From NCBI GenBank assembly GCA_015655375.1, contig JAATFD010000009.1:1-59725 (forward strand): a stretch of DNA of 59,725 nucleotides, in the 5' to 3' direction. This DNA comes from Actinomycetales bacterium. Lineage in GTDB: Bacteria > Actinomycetota > Actinomycetes > Actinomycetales > Actinomycetaceae. Below, piece after piece: positions 52,281 to 59,725 of this stretch (its first letter is position 1; each line of letters opens with the position of its first letter). Below the pieces are notes generated by a model that was not told the origin of the DNA, searched no databases, and saw only the letters and a list, made by a program, of their open reading frames with translations. Made by a program: the position numbers and the translations under genes.

Positions 52281-52349
52281 TGCGGTCTCTTTTTATCCAT
52301 ATTCGATTCCTCTCTCCCATTTTGATATTGACATTTGAAAGGTTATAAC

Positions 52350-53651
52350 ATGTCCCTTTCTCTCAAGGATCAGATTCGCTCTATCGTTGCTGATCCGTCG
52401 GTTGCCGCCATCATCGCCGAGACTGTTCTCAACCCGGTGAGTGGACCTGGTGCCGCCATCGCGCCCGCCACCTACGCGCGCACGGGCAACAACAAGCTGA
52501 AGACTCCGAACTTCGCATTCACAGAGAAAGCCTTCGTTCTCAAAAGGTCCGAGAGCGGGTGGCATGACGAAATCGTTCGTTCCGAGAACGGAAGGCCATG
52601 TCTGGAGGGGCGTGTGGTCATTGATTCGGTCGCCTCCCAAAGTGGGCGCGCAGAGTCTGCGCTGTGGGAACATCGAGCTGACCGCCTCGGGATCGATCTT
52701 CCGGGCCTGGTGTTGTCCGGGACGGGGGAAGAGGCCTCTGGAGGTTCTGCCTCGGAACTCCGAGAGATGGAAGTGGCACTTCAGCGAGAGATCTCTTCGT
52801 GGAATGCTGCTCACCGGCAGGTCGATGGATGGTTCCGCGCTGCCACGTTGGACGGCTCTCATCAGCTGTGGGAGGACTCGGCATCGGGCGAATCCGTGAA
52901 ATTGAAGAACACGATCGCGTCTGCGAACGCAGAAGACGGCGAGGCTCTTTACTCGATGTTCGCCAACGCAGCGATCTATGGATTCTGGGCGTCATCGGGG
53001 ACAGCCTCTCGTCACAAACTGCCTCGCGCGTATTCGTCGGAGATTGTCGGATTCGGCGCATCGCCGGTGAAAGCGGCCTCGACGAAGCTGGATCCTTTTG
53101 GAGATGCCTCCAACAACACTTACGTGGCGAGCAAAGGCTCAGAGATCGTCGTGGACCTCAAGAAGAAGGCTGACGACAAGCACAAGCCATCAGTCTTCGG
53201 ATTCGGACAGGTTCCCTCCGACGTGGCGACCCGCGGATTCACATGCGAACTGGTCCTTCAGCAGTCCTCGGTTTCCTTGGGAGTCTTGCGTCAGATCAAG
53301 TTCGCCACCGAGGAACGCGCAATTGCGGCTCGTACGGTTCTGTCCTTGCTCGCGATCGCAGGTCGTCAGTTGAGCTCCGAAAGTGCATTCTTGCGCAGCG
53401 GGTGCGCGCTTGTGGCAAGTGAGGAGCAGTGGGGGGTCCGTCGTCATTTGCAGCCTGCTCCCGAGCCGCTGAACATTGGGTCAACTGATGAAGTGATCCA
53501 GGCGCTGCGCGAGTCCGTGGACGACGCGGAAGCGCTGGGACTTGCCTTTGAGAAGCCAGTTGTTTTGCACTTCTCAGCGGCTGAGAAAGAACTCATCAAG
53601 GCCCGCGTTGACGAGGCGATGGCGAAGCTCTCGGAGGGATCCGAGTCGTGA
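52350..53651 (+). CDS. csb1: Csb1, Cas7-type backbone of a type I-G (I-U) Cascade
   Basis: A 433-residue RAMP protein forming the crRNA-binding filament. The Csb1 marks are present: SGPGAAIAPATYAR (G.g..v.PPTY), RVVIDSVASQSGRAE at about 88-102 (family: lDSVqSQANR.E), FANAAIYGFWASSGTAS then KLPRAYSSEIVG at about 204-234 (family: a..FG.WdSTG...k.pR.l.SEI.G), and FGFGQVPSDV with QQSSVSLGVLRQIKF (family: hGnvPP...; vLSLaaLRRL.F). ATG 52350 has TGAAAGG 7 bases upstream. The 69-base gap after cas6 is A/T rich. The stop overlaps csb2 (GTGA), so csb1, csb2 and cas3 are translationally coupled. The assignment is firm; the protein is at the long end for the family. Confidence 0.85.
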   Translation: MSLSLKDQIRSIVADPSVAAIIAETVLNPVSGPGAAIAPATYARTGNNKLKTPNFAFTEKAFVLKRSESGWHDEIVRSENGRPCLEGRVVIDSVASQSGRAESALWEHRADRLGIDLPGLVLSGTGEEASGGSASELREMEVALQREISSWNAAHRQVDGWFRAATLDGSHQLWEDSASGESVKLKNTIASANAEDGEALYSMFANAAIYGFWASSGTASRHKLPRAYSSEIVGFGASPVKAASTKLDPFGDASNNTYVASKGSEIVVDLKKKADDKHKPSVFGFGQVPSDVATRGFTCELVLQQSSVSLGVLRQIKFATEERAIAARTVLSLLAIAGRQLSSESAFLRSGCALVASEEQWGVRRHLQPAPEPLNIGSTDEVIQALRESVDDAEALGLAFEKPVVLHFSAAEKELIKARVDEAMAKLSEGSES

Positions 53652-55030
53652 TCGTCATCGACGTTGAATGGTTGCGGCCCATGTTTCATGGGCTGCGCGG
53701 TGACGGGAGCGTCGACTGGCCTCCCTCGCCGGTGAGGCTTCTAGGGGCTTTGATCAGCGGGGCGTATTCCCTTCCTGAGAGTGCGGACCAAGTCGCTGCG
53801 TTGGAGGCGGTGACGGCCATTTCCGCGGCACCTCAACCGGAGATCCTCGTGCCGGAATCCATCGACTTGGAGATTCCTGACACCTTCACCGAAGGGACAT
53901 GGGCGCCAGAAGGGAAGACCGCCGCTGGCGAGCTCAAGAAGCTGCTCGATTTGTCGCAGGTTGACATGGACACCAAGTCTCGTGATGCGAAGCCTCAAGG
54001 AGCCGTGGCGCTGTCCCGTCCGACGATGACTTATGGGATTGATGTTTCCCTGTCGAGGGCGCAGGTGGAAGGCCTGTCATCTGCAGCCCGACTGATTCCT
54101 TATTTTGGCAGGTCCAACGACCCTGCTGTGGTTTCTGTACATCAGGAGCCAGCAGAATCCCTGTCCGTCGGCGTCAATCGCCGTCGCTTGATCCCAGTGT
54201 CGTCGCCACAGAGCCCGACGCGCGGATGGACAGCTGAAACGATCGCCTGGTTTGACGCGAACTACGAGCGGACCTTCTCTGAAGCTGCAGAGATCAAAGC
54301 GATTCCCCTGTCCCTTCCGGGCGGCGCGGTCCAACAAGTGCAGTACGTCAGAGCGAGGTCCTCCATTGAGAATGCAGACAGCATTCTATTTGAGCGTTCG
54401 GTCGCGAACTGGGGCGTTCCGAGGTTGATCCGCGCAGTTCGAGAATCCGTTGGATCTGAAGTCTCGCAACGATGGAGCATTACTCCTCTGACGTTGTCGG
54501 GGAGCCTGAGTGCGGATGGCCGTTGCGTTGGGGTGAGGCTGGCGGCCCACGATTTCGAGGTCGATCCCTTGACCGGCGAGATCTTGGGTGGCGTGGTGGA
54601 CGGTCAGGAATCAGGCCGTCTCATCAGAGCCTTTGACCAGATCATTGGTGGCTCGGATTTCCCCGTGCTCGGTCGTGTCGTCAATCCGAAGCATACCCTC
54701 GACAACTCAACATGGATCGGTCCGGCACGGTACTGGGTCTCCACGACACCGCTGAGAGCATTTCCAGACGAACGCGTTCTGCGCAATGCGATCGAGACGG
54801 AGTGTGACCGCAGATTCGGACAAATCCCGTCGATTGCGATCGCAGTTCAGGACCCGTGGCTGAGTTGGCAGAGTCGGTGGGGCGAACAGGGCATCACTGA
54901 CGGATTCGGGCAATGGTGGGTCTCGTTGGGTTTTGACGACAAGATCACTGGTCCTCTGGTCCTCGGTGCAACCACCGAGTGGGGGTTTGGGGTTTTCCGC
55001 CCGTTGAGTGATGCGGAGGCATCGTTATGA
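53648..55030 (+). CDS. csb2: Csb2, Cas5/Cas6-type subunit of a type I-G Cascade
   Basis: A 460-residue protein. The start DVEWLRPMFHGLRGDGSVDWPPSPVRLLGALISG matches the Csb2 opening (...veWPPSPwRllrALv), which is the Cas5-like half that caps the crRNA 5' handle. The C-terminal half is Cas6-like: WIGPARYWVSTTPLRAF (family: W...TPvvL.r) and ITGPLVLGATTEWGFGVFRPL at about 432-452 (family: v.GPv.lG.....G.G.f.P), the glycine-rich loop. In characterised I-G systems this half processes crRNA. Here a separate Cas6e is also encoded, so the Cas6-like half may be structural only. It overlaps csb1 (GTGA) and cas3 (ATGA) by 4 bases each. Confidence 0.82.
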   Translation: MIVIDVEWLRPMFHGLRGDGSVDWPPSPVRLLGALISGAYSLPESADQVAALEAVTAISAAPQPEILVPESIDLEIPDTFTEGTWAPEGKTAAGELKKLLDLSQVDMDTKSRDAKPQGAVALSRPTMTYGIDVSLSRAQVEGLSSAARLIPYFGRSNDPAVVSVHQEPAESLSVGVNRRRLIPVSSPQSPTRGWTAETIAWFDANYERTFSEAAEIKAIPLSLPGGAVQQVQYVRARSSIENADSILFERSVANWGVPRLIRAVRESVGSEVSQRWSITPLTLSGSLSADGRCVGVRLAAHDFEVDPLTGEILGGVVDGQESGRLIRAFDQIIGGSDFPVLGRVVNPKHTLDNSTWIGPARYWVSTTPLRAFPDERVLRNAIETECDRRFGQIPSIAIAVQDPWLSWQSRWGEQGITDGFGQWWVSLGFDDKITGPLVLGATTEWGFGVFRPLSDAEASL

Positions 55031-58000
55031 GTGATTTCCCAACGTTTGAGGAATTCTTCGCGGCGACACATCACGGTCACGCTCCTTACCTCTGGCAGTC
55101 GGACTTGGCTGCTGGACTTGAAAGTGGAGGGACGTGGCCGTGGCAGGTTGCCATCCCGACCGGAATGGGGAAGACCGCGACCATCGCGGTCGCCGTCTAC
55201 GAGTTGGCCCGACAATGCGCCACAGAAGGGCCGCGGAGGGCGCCTCAACGAATCTTCCATGTGGTGGACCGGCGGACCATCGTTGACTCCGCGGGTGAGT
55301 ACGCAGCCGAGATGGCGCGTGTGATCAACACTGCGACAGATCCAGTTCTCGGACCCATTCGAGAGGCCCTGAAAACTCTTCTGGGAGAAGGCGACACGCG
55401 AGCAATCGTCGTTGGGCGCATCCACGGGGAACGTCCTGATGACCGGCAGTGGTTGCGGTCCACGGGGTGTGTGGTCGTCACCATGACGAGTCACCAGTTC
55501 GTGTCTCGGCTGCTCATGCGCGGTTACGGAATCAGCCCATCTATGCGCCCAATTGAGGCCGGTCTGTGTGCAGTGGACCGATTGGCTCTGATTGACGAGC
55601 CGCAGCTTTCTATTCCTGCGGTCAGCACCATCTGCCAGGTCGCAGACCTCCAACAGCGATACTCGAAGGAGGACTTGGGCGTTCCCCAGGGCATCACGTC
55701 ACTCTTGGGCGCCACCATCCCCTCAGCGGTGGAAAAGCTCGGCAATGATGTTGCGGCGATGGAGGCCAGCAAGGAAGCGTCTGCGTCTGCGCAAGCTGCG
55801 AAACGTATCAACGCTCGGCGCCTTCTTGACGTTCAGTGGAACTCCGCTCAGACGGACACATCGGTGGCGCCGCAATTGGTGTCGACGACCGTCGAGTTGC
55901 TGGCAGACGAACCGGAGCGAGTCGTGGTGTTCGCGAACACGGTGAGTGTTGCCCAACGGGTCCATAAAGAGCTGAAGCAGAAACTCGGAAAAGCCAAAGG
56001 ACCCCACAGCCCAGGGCCGATTCGCCTGCTGACATCGCGTTTCCGCCCGATGGATCATGAGCGAATCGATCTTGACAGCCCTGGCATTGTTGTTGCGACG
56101 CAGGGTCTCGAGGTCGGTGTCGACAAATCATTCGACGCGTTGGTGACGGAGCCGTGCCCCTGGTCATCGCTGCTCCAACGATTGGGGCGGCTCAACCGCG
56201 ACGGGCAATCCGAATGCGGTCGGGCAATCCTGGTCGCCGGCAGAAATTCCGACGATGGAACGGCGATCGTTCGATCCGCGACGGAAGCGGTCTATGGTTT
56301 GGCCCCCGTGGCGGCGATGCTCGATCTCGTCGCAGCAGAGCAGAATCGCGCACAGGATGCTGGCACATCCACTGTCCTCGACCTGAGCTTGACTGGCGCC
56401 CGAAACATCACTGACCGGATTGGGAGTCATCGAGCCGACCTCGAGGGGGAGTCGCCGAGGGTTGCGACCCTTCACGGGGGCATGCTGTCTTTGCTTGCCC
56501 AGACGTCCCCGGTTTCAAAGCCGGACTTCCGGGTTGACGCATATATTAGTGGGCCCGACGCCGTGCGCACTCGCGACGTTTCCGTCGCGTGGCGTGCGGA
56601 TCTGTCAGTGTTCGACAACGAAAGAGTCAGGCTGTCAGCGGTTCTGCCAGCGGAAGCAGTCGCCGTTCCCCGTTCTGCGCTGAGAGGCTTTCTCCGGGGA
56701 GATCGTCCGGGCAAGACCTCCCTTACCGACTTCGACATTGATTTTGACAAGGACGACATCAAGGGACGAGTCTCTGCGGACTTGTCGGAGACCTCCATTC
56801 GCTTTTGGGATTTGGACGCGGAGGCCTGGCGTGTGCCCGATCCTGCTGAGGGACTGCGCTGGCTCAACCGGGCAGCTTGCGTCGTCATGACTCCAGAGAT
56901 CGGCGGCTATAGCGAAGACGTTGGCTGGACGGGGGCACGAACGGACAAGCCCCGGGACGTCTCGCTGCAGGTCGCCCTCGAACGCATCGCACAGATGATG
57001 GCCGCACCATCGTGGCGGGAGGCTTCGGTTCCAGTTGTCCTCAGTGTTGGCACGCTCACGGCCTTTACCAGAGATCATGGTGTCTCTGACAACGAGCTTG
57101 CGGATGAGATGGAATCCTCTGATGAGAACACCGGAGAGGTTCTGTCTCGGATCGTTCCCGCATTGGATTGGGACCTGATCCACCGCGCGTGTTCTGGCGA
57201 CGATGTCCTCCCAGAGGAACTGGACGAACTCGCGTGTCAGATCGTTCAAACGCTCAAGTCGCTGATTGGTGACGAGCTAGATGACGTTGATCTCAGTGGC
57301 TTCGTCTTAGGGGTCGATGCTGACGACATTCTGTGTGGGACCAACTCGAGGGAAGGAAACGGCAGGGTCGGCGACTACCTGATGGCCGTGTTGAAAATCC
57401 CTGAATGGAAATCGCCGGGAGTAAAGGCTCACAAGCGTGACCCATTGTTGGTGCCTCACCAGCGTCAAGTGGCTGCCAACGCGGGATCCGACGCTCGCGC
57501 GGCCGGGTTGAGTCGATCCTTGACGTTCTCGTTGGTTCAAGCCGGTGCCGTTCACGACAACGGAAAGAGGTGGCGGAATTTTCAGCAGATGCTCGCTGAT
57601 TCGGAGACGCCGGAAGCGGTACTGGCGAAGTCTCAGAACGATGGCAGCGATCAGAACTTCGCTGTGAGGAGTGCACGTCGCAAGAGGCTTTATCAGAAGC
57701 ATGGCATTCCCGAAGGGTGGCGGCATGAAGCACTGAGCCTTGTCATGACCGACGAGATGCTGGATTCCTTGGGCGTTGAGGGGACGGACGATTCCGTCTT
57801 CGATCGAGAGATGCTGACGCATTTGATCGGCAGCCACCACGGGAACGGCCGACCGATTCTTCCTCCGCGTCCGGAGCTTGGCCAGCAATTGGGCGCCAGC
57901 GGCGCTGACCGGTTCGCGCGTCTCAACGCGAGGTTTGGACCGTGGGGTCTGGCATATCTGGAGGCTGTGCTGCGCTTTGCTGATTGGCGAGCGTCGGGCG

Positions 58001-59118
58001 CTCCGGCGGAGATCTCAGACGAGGGCGAGGCGCTGATTTGCGAGGCTAAGGCTGACCTCTTGCTTGAAGAGGTTCGCGTGACGGCGGCATTGGATCGCGT
58101 TGAGGCCGCTCAGAGCGCTGCTGCTGATCGCAACTTCGCAGAGCCTGCGCGTTTGAATTCGATGAACGAGTTGAGGATGACGGGCCTGTATACGCACCCT
58201 CTGACAGGCTGGTTCGCAGCTGTAGGTCTGCTGGCGGCGGCTCATGCGCTCGGCGACTCCACTGCGACCCTTCATTGGGAGCCGCTAGCGGTAGGGACAG
58301 ATTTGCCTCCAGCTATTCCAATTCTTCGTACGGTCTGTGAACCAGGCAAGTTGGTTGAAGCCATCTTCACATCGGGAATGTGGAGTGAAGCCGTCAAGCT
58401 CAGCGATGCTTCTGGAATCAGTTCTGGTTTTGCTTGCAAGAACCAGAAGATGTGGCCAGCTCGGAAAGTGGGAGATCTACTGTGGACGGCAGAGACGACT
58501 GGCAATTGGTTGGTGCTGGGAATCGTGGCAGATACCAATGCGGCGACCGTTTCAAAGGAAGGGCGCTGGCAGATTGAGATGCCCATGGTTCCGTTCGCCA
58601 ACAACTCGAATTACCAAGGCGTCGCTTTGACCCGAACGTGCGAGTCTGCTGACATCAACCGAGATATCACCGAGGCGTCTCAGGCTCTGGTCTCAGCAAA
58701 TGTGGGATATGCACCGCTTGTGTGCGATGGGGGAATGGACCGTGAGCAGTCTTCATCTCCGACGATCAACGGATTGTGTAAGAAAGGCAAACGTCCGACA
58801 CGCGTGGCTTTGGCGCCATTGGCTGTCATGGGTATGGCTGCCATGGGAAGTGGCCAGCCAGATGGCGTTGGGGTTTTTCGCGATGCGTCAGGGAAACGAC
58901 ATCTCGAGCTCCCAACGCCCACGATGCCACAGACGCTCGATGCATTTCGGGCACTGACGAACCTCGGGACGTCGGCGAGTGGGTGGCAATGGGAGTTGGT
59001 TGGAGCTGATTGGGTCTACATGGCGTTCCACAAGGCGAAGGACAAATCTGAGAACTCGTGGGTGGGCGGTCCCGTTCTTCGGCAGTGGGGGACCGTGCAG
59101 TCAATTCGACAAGGTTGA
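55027..59118 (+). CDS. cas3: Cas3 helicase-nuclease (type I-G order) with C-terminal Cas8-like extension
   Basis: A 1363-residue protein. Helicase: VAIPTGMGKT (41-50, Walker A), LIDEPQLSIP (DE at 190-191; DEPQ in place of DEAH), VVVFANTVSVAQRV, VVATQGLEVGVD, then QRLGRLNRDG (384-393, motif VI). HD nuclease after the helicase, as in type I-G: VHDNGK (His843-Asp844), GWRHEALS, SHHGNGRP (His937-His938) and EAVLRFADWRAS (Asp986). The remaining 318 residues from Met1046 begin NELRMTGLYTHPLTGWFAAVGLLAAAHAL. That layout (L.GL...PL..fla.lGlLra) resembles the start of Csb3/Csx17 large subunits. No separate large-subunit gene is visible, so a Cas3-Cas8 fusion is likely but inferred. ATG overlaps csb2 by 4 bases. 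The array follows 188 bases later. Confidence 0.88.
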   Translation: MSDFPTFEEFFAATHHGHAPYLWQSDLAAGLESGGTWPWQVAIPTGMGKTATIAVAVYELARQCATEGPRRAPQRIFHVVDRRTIVDSAGEYAAEMARVINTATDPVLGPIREALKTLLGEGDTRAIVVGRIHGERPDDRQWLRSTGCVVVTMTSHQFVSRLLMRGYGISPSMRPIEAGLCAVDRLALIDEPQLSIPAVSTICQVADLQQRYSKEDLGVPQGITSLLGATIPSAVEKLGNDVAAMEASKEASASAQAAKRINARRLLDVQWNSAQTDTSVAPQLVSTTVELLADEPERVVVFANTVSVAQRVHKELKQKLGKAKGPHSPGPIRLLTSRFRPMDHERIDLDSPGIVVATQGLEVGVDKSFDALVTEPCPWSSLLQRLGRLNRDGQSECGRAILVAGRNSDDGTAIVRSATEAVYGLAPVAAMLDLVAAEQNRAQDAGTSTVLDLSLTGARNITDRIGSHRADLEGESPRVATLHGGMLSLLAQTSPVSKPDFRVDAYISGPDAVRTRDVSVAWRADLSVFDNERVRLSAVLPAEAVAVPRSALRGFLRGDRPGKTSLTDFDIDFDKDDIKGRVSADLSETSIRFWDLDAEAWRVPDPAEGLRWLNRAACVVMTPEIGGYSEDVGWTGARTDKPRDVSLQVALERIAQMMAAPSWREASVPVVLSVGTLTAFTRDHGVSDNELADEMESSDENTGEVLSRIVPALDWDLIHRACSGDDVLPEELDELACQIVQTLKSLIGDELDDVDLSGFVLGVDADDILCGTNSREGNGRVGDYLMAVLKIPEWKSPGVKAHKRDPLLVPHQRQVAANAGSDARAAGLSRSLTFSLVQAGAVHDNGKRWRNFQQMLADSETPEAVLAKSQNDGSDQNFAVRSARRKRLYQKHGIPEGWRHEALSLVMTDEMLDSLGVEGTDDSVFDREMLTHLIGSHHGNGRPILPPRPELGQQLGASGADRFARLNARFGPWGLAYLEAVLRFADWRASGAPAEISDEGEALICEAKADLLLEEVRVTAALDRVEAAQSAAADRNFAEPARLNSMNELRMTGLYTHPLTGWFAAVGLLAAAHALGDSTATLHWEPLAVGTDLPPAIPILRTVCEPGKLVEAIFTSGMWSEAVKLSDASGISSGFACKNQKMWPARKVGDLLWTAETTGNWLVLGIVADTNAATVSKEGRWQIEMPMVPFANNSNYQGVALTRTCESADINRDITEASQALVSANVGYAPLVCDGGMDREQSSSPTINGLCKKGKRPTRVALAPLAVMGMAAMGSGQPDGVGVFRDASGKRHLELPTPTMPQTLDAFRALTNLGTSASGWQWELVGADWVYMAFHKAKDKSENSWVGGPVLRQWGTVQSIRQG

Positions 59119-59305
59119 GAATTCATTCTGCTCTCGGTCTGCGGTTGCGTCCATGAAGATGGCTTCGGAGCGGATCGGGGCGGAAGTATTCCGCGATCTT
59201 GATACGAATGCCGGTGGCCGGGTTTCGCCCATGAGTCTGTATGGCTCAAGGCTGGGAGTGATTCTAGTTTCGGTTCGTGGCGGGCATCGCGCCTGATCAG
59301 CAAGC
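59119..59305 (+). other. Leader of the CRISPR array
   Basis: 187 bases between the cas3 stop and the first repeat, with no convincing gene. Repeat orientation (GCC end to the right, as the 3' handle) puts the leader here and transcription in the direction of the cas genes. A possible -10 is TAGTTT near 59267; A/T content is only slightly raised. Confidence 0.55.
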
Positions 59306-59725
59306 GTCTTTCCCGCGCATGCGGGAGTCAGCCGTGAGGGTGGCGGCATGAGCGAGGTCTTCTCCAGTCTTTCCCGCGCATGCGGGAGTCAGCCCGCTCT
59401 GAGCTCCGCGATGAACGCGGCCACGAAGTCTTTCCCGCGCATGCGGGAGTCAGCCTGCCCTCGCGAAGGCAAAGACTTATGCGGAGACGTCTTTCCCGCG
59501 CATGCGGGAGTCAGCCCCCACACGCGGCCCTTCGCACACCCGGGATCCGGTCTTTCCCGCGCATGCGGGAGTCAGCCCCCGAGGCGGTGCTGACGAATAG
59601 GCAGTGGGGCGTCTTTCCCGCGCATGCGGGAGTCAGCCGCTCACTGTGTAGATCCCGATGTTGATAGGAGCGTCTTTCCCGCGCATGCGGGAGTCAGCCC
59701 TGGCGCGGCTGGTGCCGTCGCCGAG
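59306..59725 (+). CRISPR. CRISPR array, 7 repeats visible, continues beyond the window
   Basis: Seven identical 28-nt repeats start at 59306, 59367, 59428, 59489, 59550, 59611 and 59672. Each consists of GTCTTT, stem CCCGC, loop GCAT, stem GCGGG, then AGTCAGCC; the base pair T-A outside the stem also pairs. All six complete spacers are exactly 33 nt (period 61), and a seventh is cut at the window edge after 26 nt. The 28+33 geometry and the hairpin are those of type I-E arrays, not of the 36-nt I-G repeats known elsewhere. Absence of repeat mutations suggests a recently active array. No adaptation gene (cas1, cas2) is in the window. Confidence 0.97.

Noticed and set aside
52322-52349. TTGATA-N16-TATAAC as a promoter for csb1
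   Set aside because: The -10 would end one base before the csb1 ATG, so transcription would start inside the gene. It is more likely chance in an A/T-rich ribosome-binding region.
51606-59118. Ordinary type I-E Cascade (Cse1, Cse2, Cas7, Cas5)
   Set aside because: Apart from the Cas6e-like protein none of the I-E subunits is present; the other proteins carry Csb1, Csb2 and C-terminal-HD Cas3 marks.

Overview
The window looks like a high-GC actinobacterial chromosome, most likely Actinomycetota of the Actinomycetaceae type. Four observations support this. Coding DNA is G/C rich at third positions. Actinobacterial families such as DUF4235, DUF4921, DUF2993 and the bacterial SCP orthologue are present. 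HspR-type HAIR operators precede the hsp20 gene. At least nine genes start 6-7 bases after a TANNNT -10 box, the leaderless layout common in this phylum. The genus cannot be read with confidence.

Layout. 1-9.1 kb: 3' part of purL, a decayed toxin-antitoxin remnant, oxidoreductases, a drug-type MFS exporter, an SCP-like protein, two GNAT fragments, a TetR-type regulator and the wreck of an ABC-2 exporter. 9.1-15.3 kb: general PTS (ptsI, ptsH) around a fructose operon (DeoR-type regulator, fruK, EIIAB, EIIC). 15.5-21.8 kb: housekeeping and envelope genes, Old Yellow Enzyme, hsp20. 21.8-30.5 kb: two gene sets flanking a LacI-type regulator. One set is FucU-like mutarotase, SIS isomerase and PfkB kinase. 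The other is MFS permease, enolase-type sugar-acid dehydratase, DapA-type aldolase, HbpS-like protein and SDR. Both carry the same operator-like sequence and together resemble a non-phosphorylating L-fucose-like route. 30.5-40.6 kb: aldo/keto reductase, heterodimeric ABC exporter, HER-repeat protein, PadR plus MacB-like ABC transporter. 40.6-48.4 kb: a beta-glucoside PTS operon with antiterminator, 6-phospho-beta-glucosidase and an FeS flavin reductase. 48.8-50.6 kb: TauE/SafE permease and an uncharacterised protein.

50.8-59.7 kb is the most interesting part. It holds a compact CRISPR-Cas locus: cas6e-like, csb1 (Cas7), csb2 (Cas5/6), a 1363-residue Cas3 with a C-terminal HD domain, then a 61-bp-period array that runs off the window. 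Effectors are type I-G (formerly I-U), while Cas6 and the repeats look type I-E. No separate large subunit or adaptation genes are visible. The last 318 residues of Cas3 look like a fused Csb3/Csx17 (Cas8-like) large subunit.

Upstream, on the opposite strand, lies a self-contained mini-array: one degenerate repeat, a 33-nt spacer, a second degenerate repeat and a terminator hairpin, with the same 61-nt register as the real array. Spacer positions 2-16, the seed, match without mismatch a 15-bp site at 50997-51011. That site lies inside the apparent promoter of the first gene of the locus (51077-51466). This is the architecture of a CreA/CreR-type crRNA-like regulator through which Cascade would repress a promoter of its own locus. 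It is the strongest candidate here for an undescribed system.
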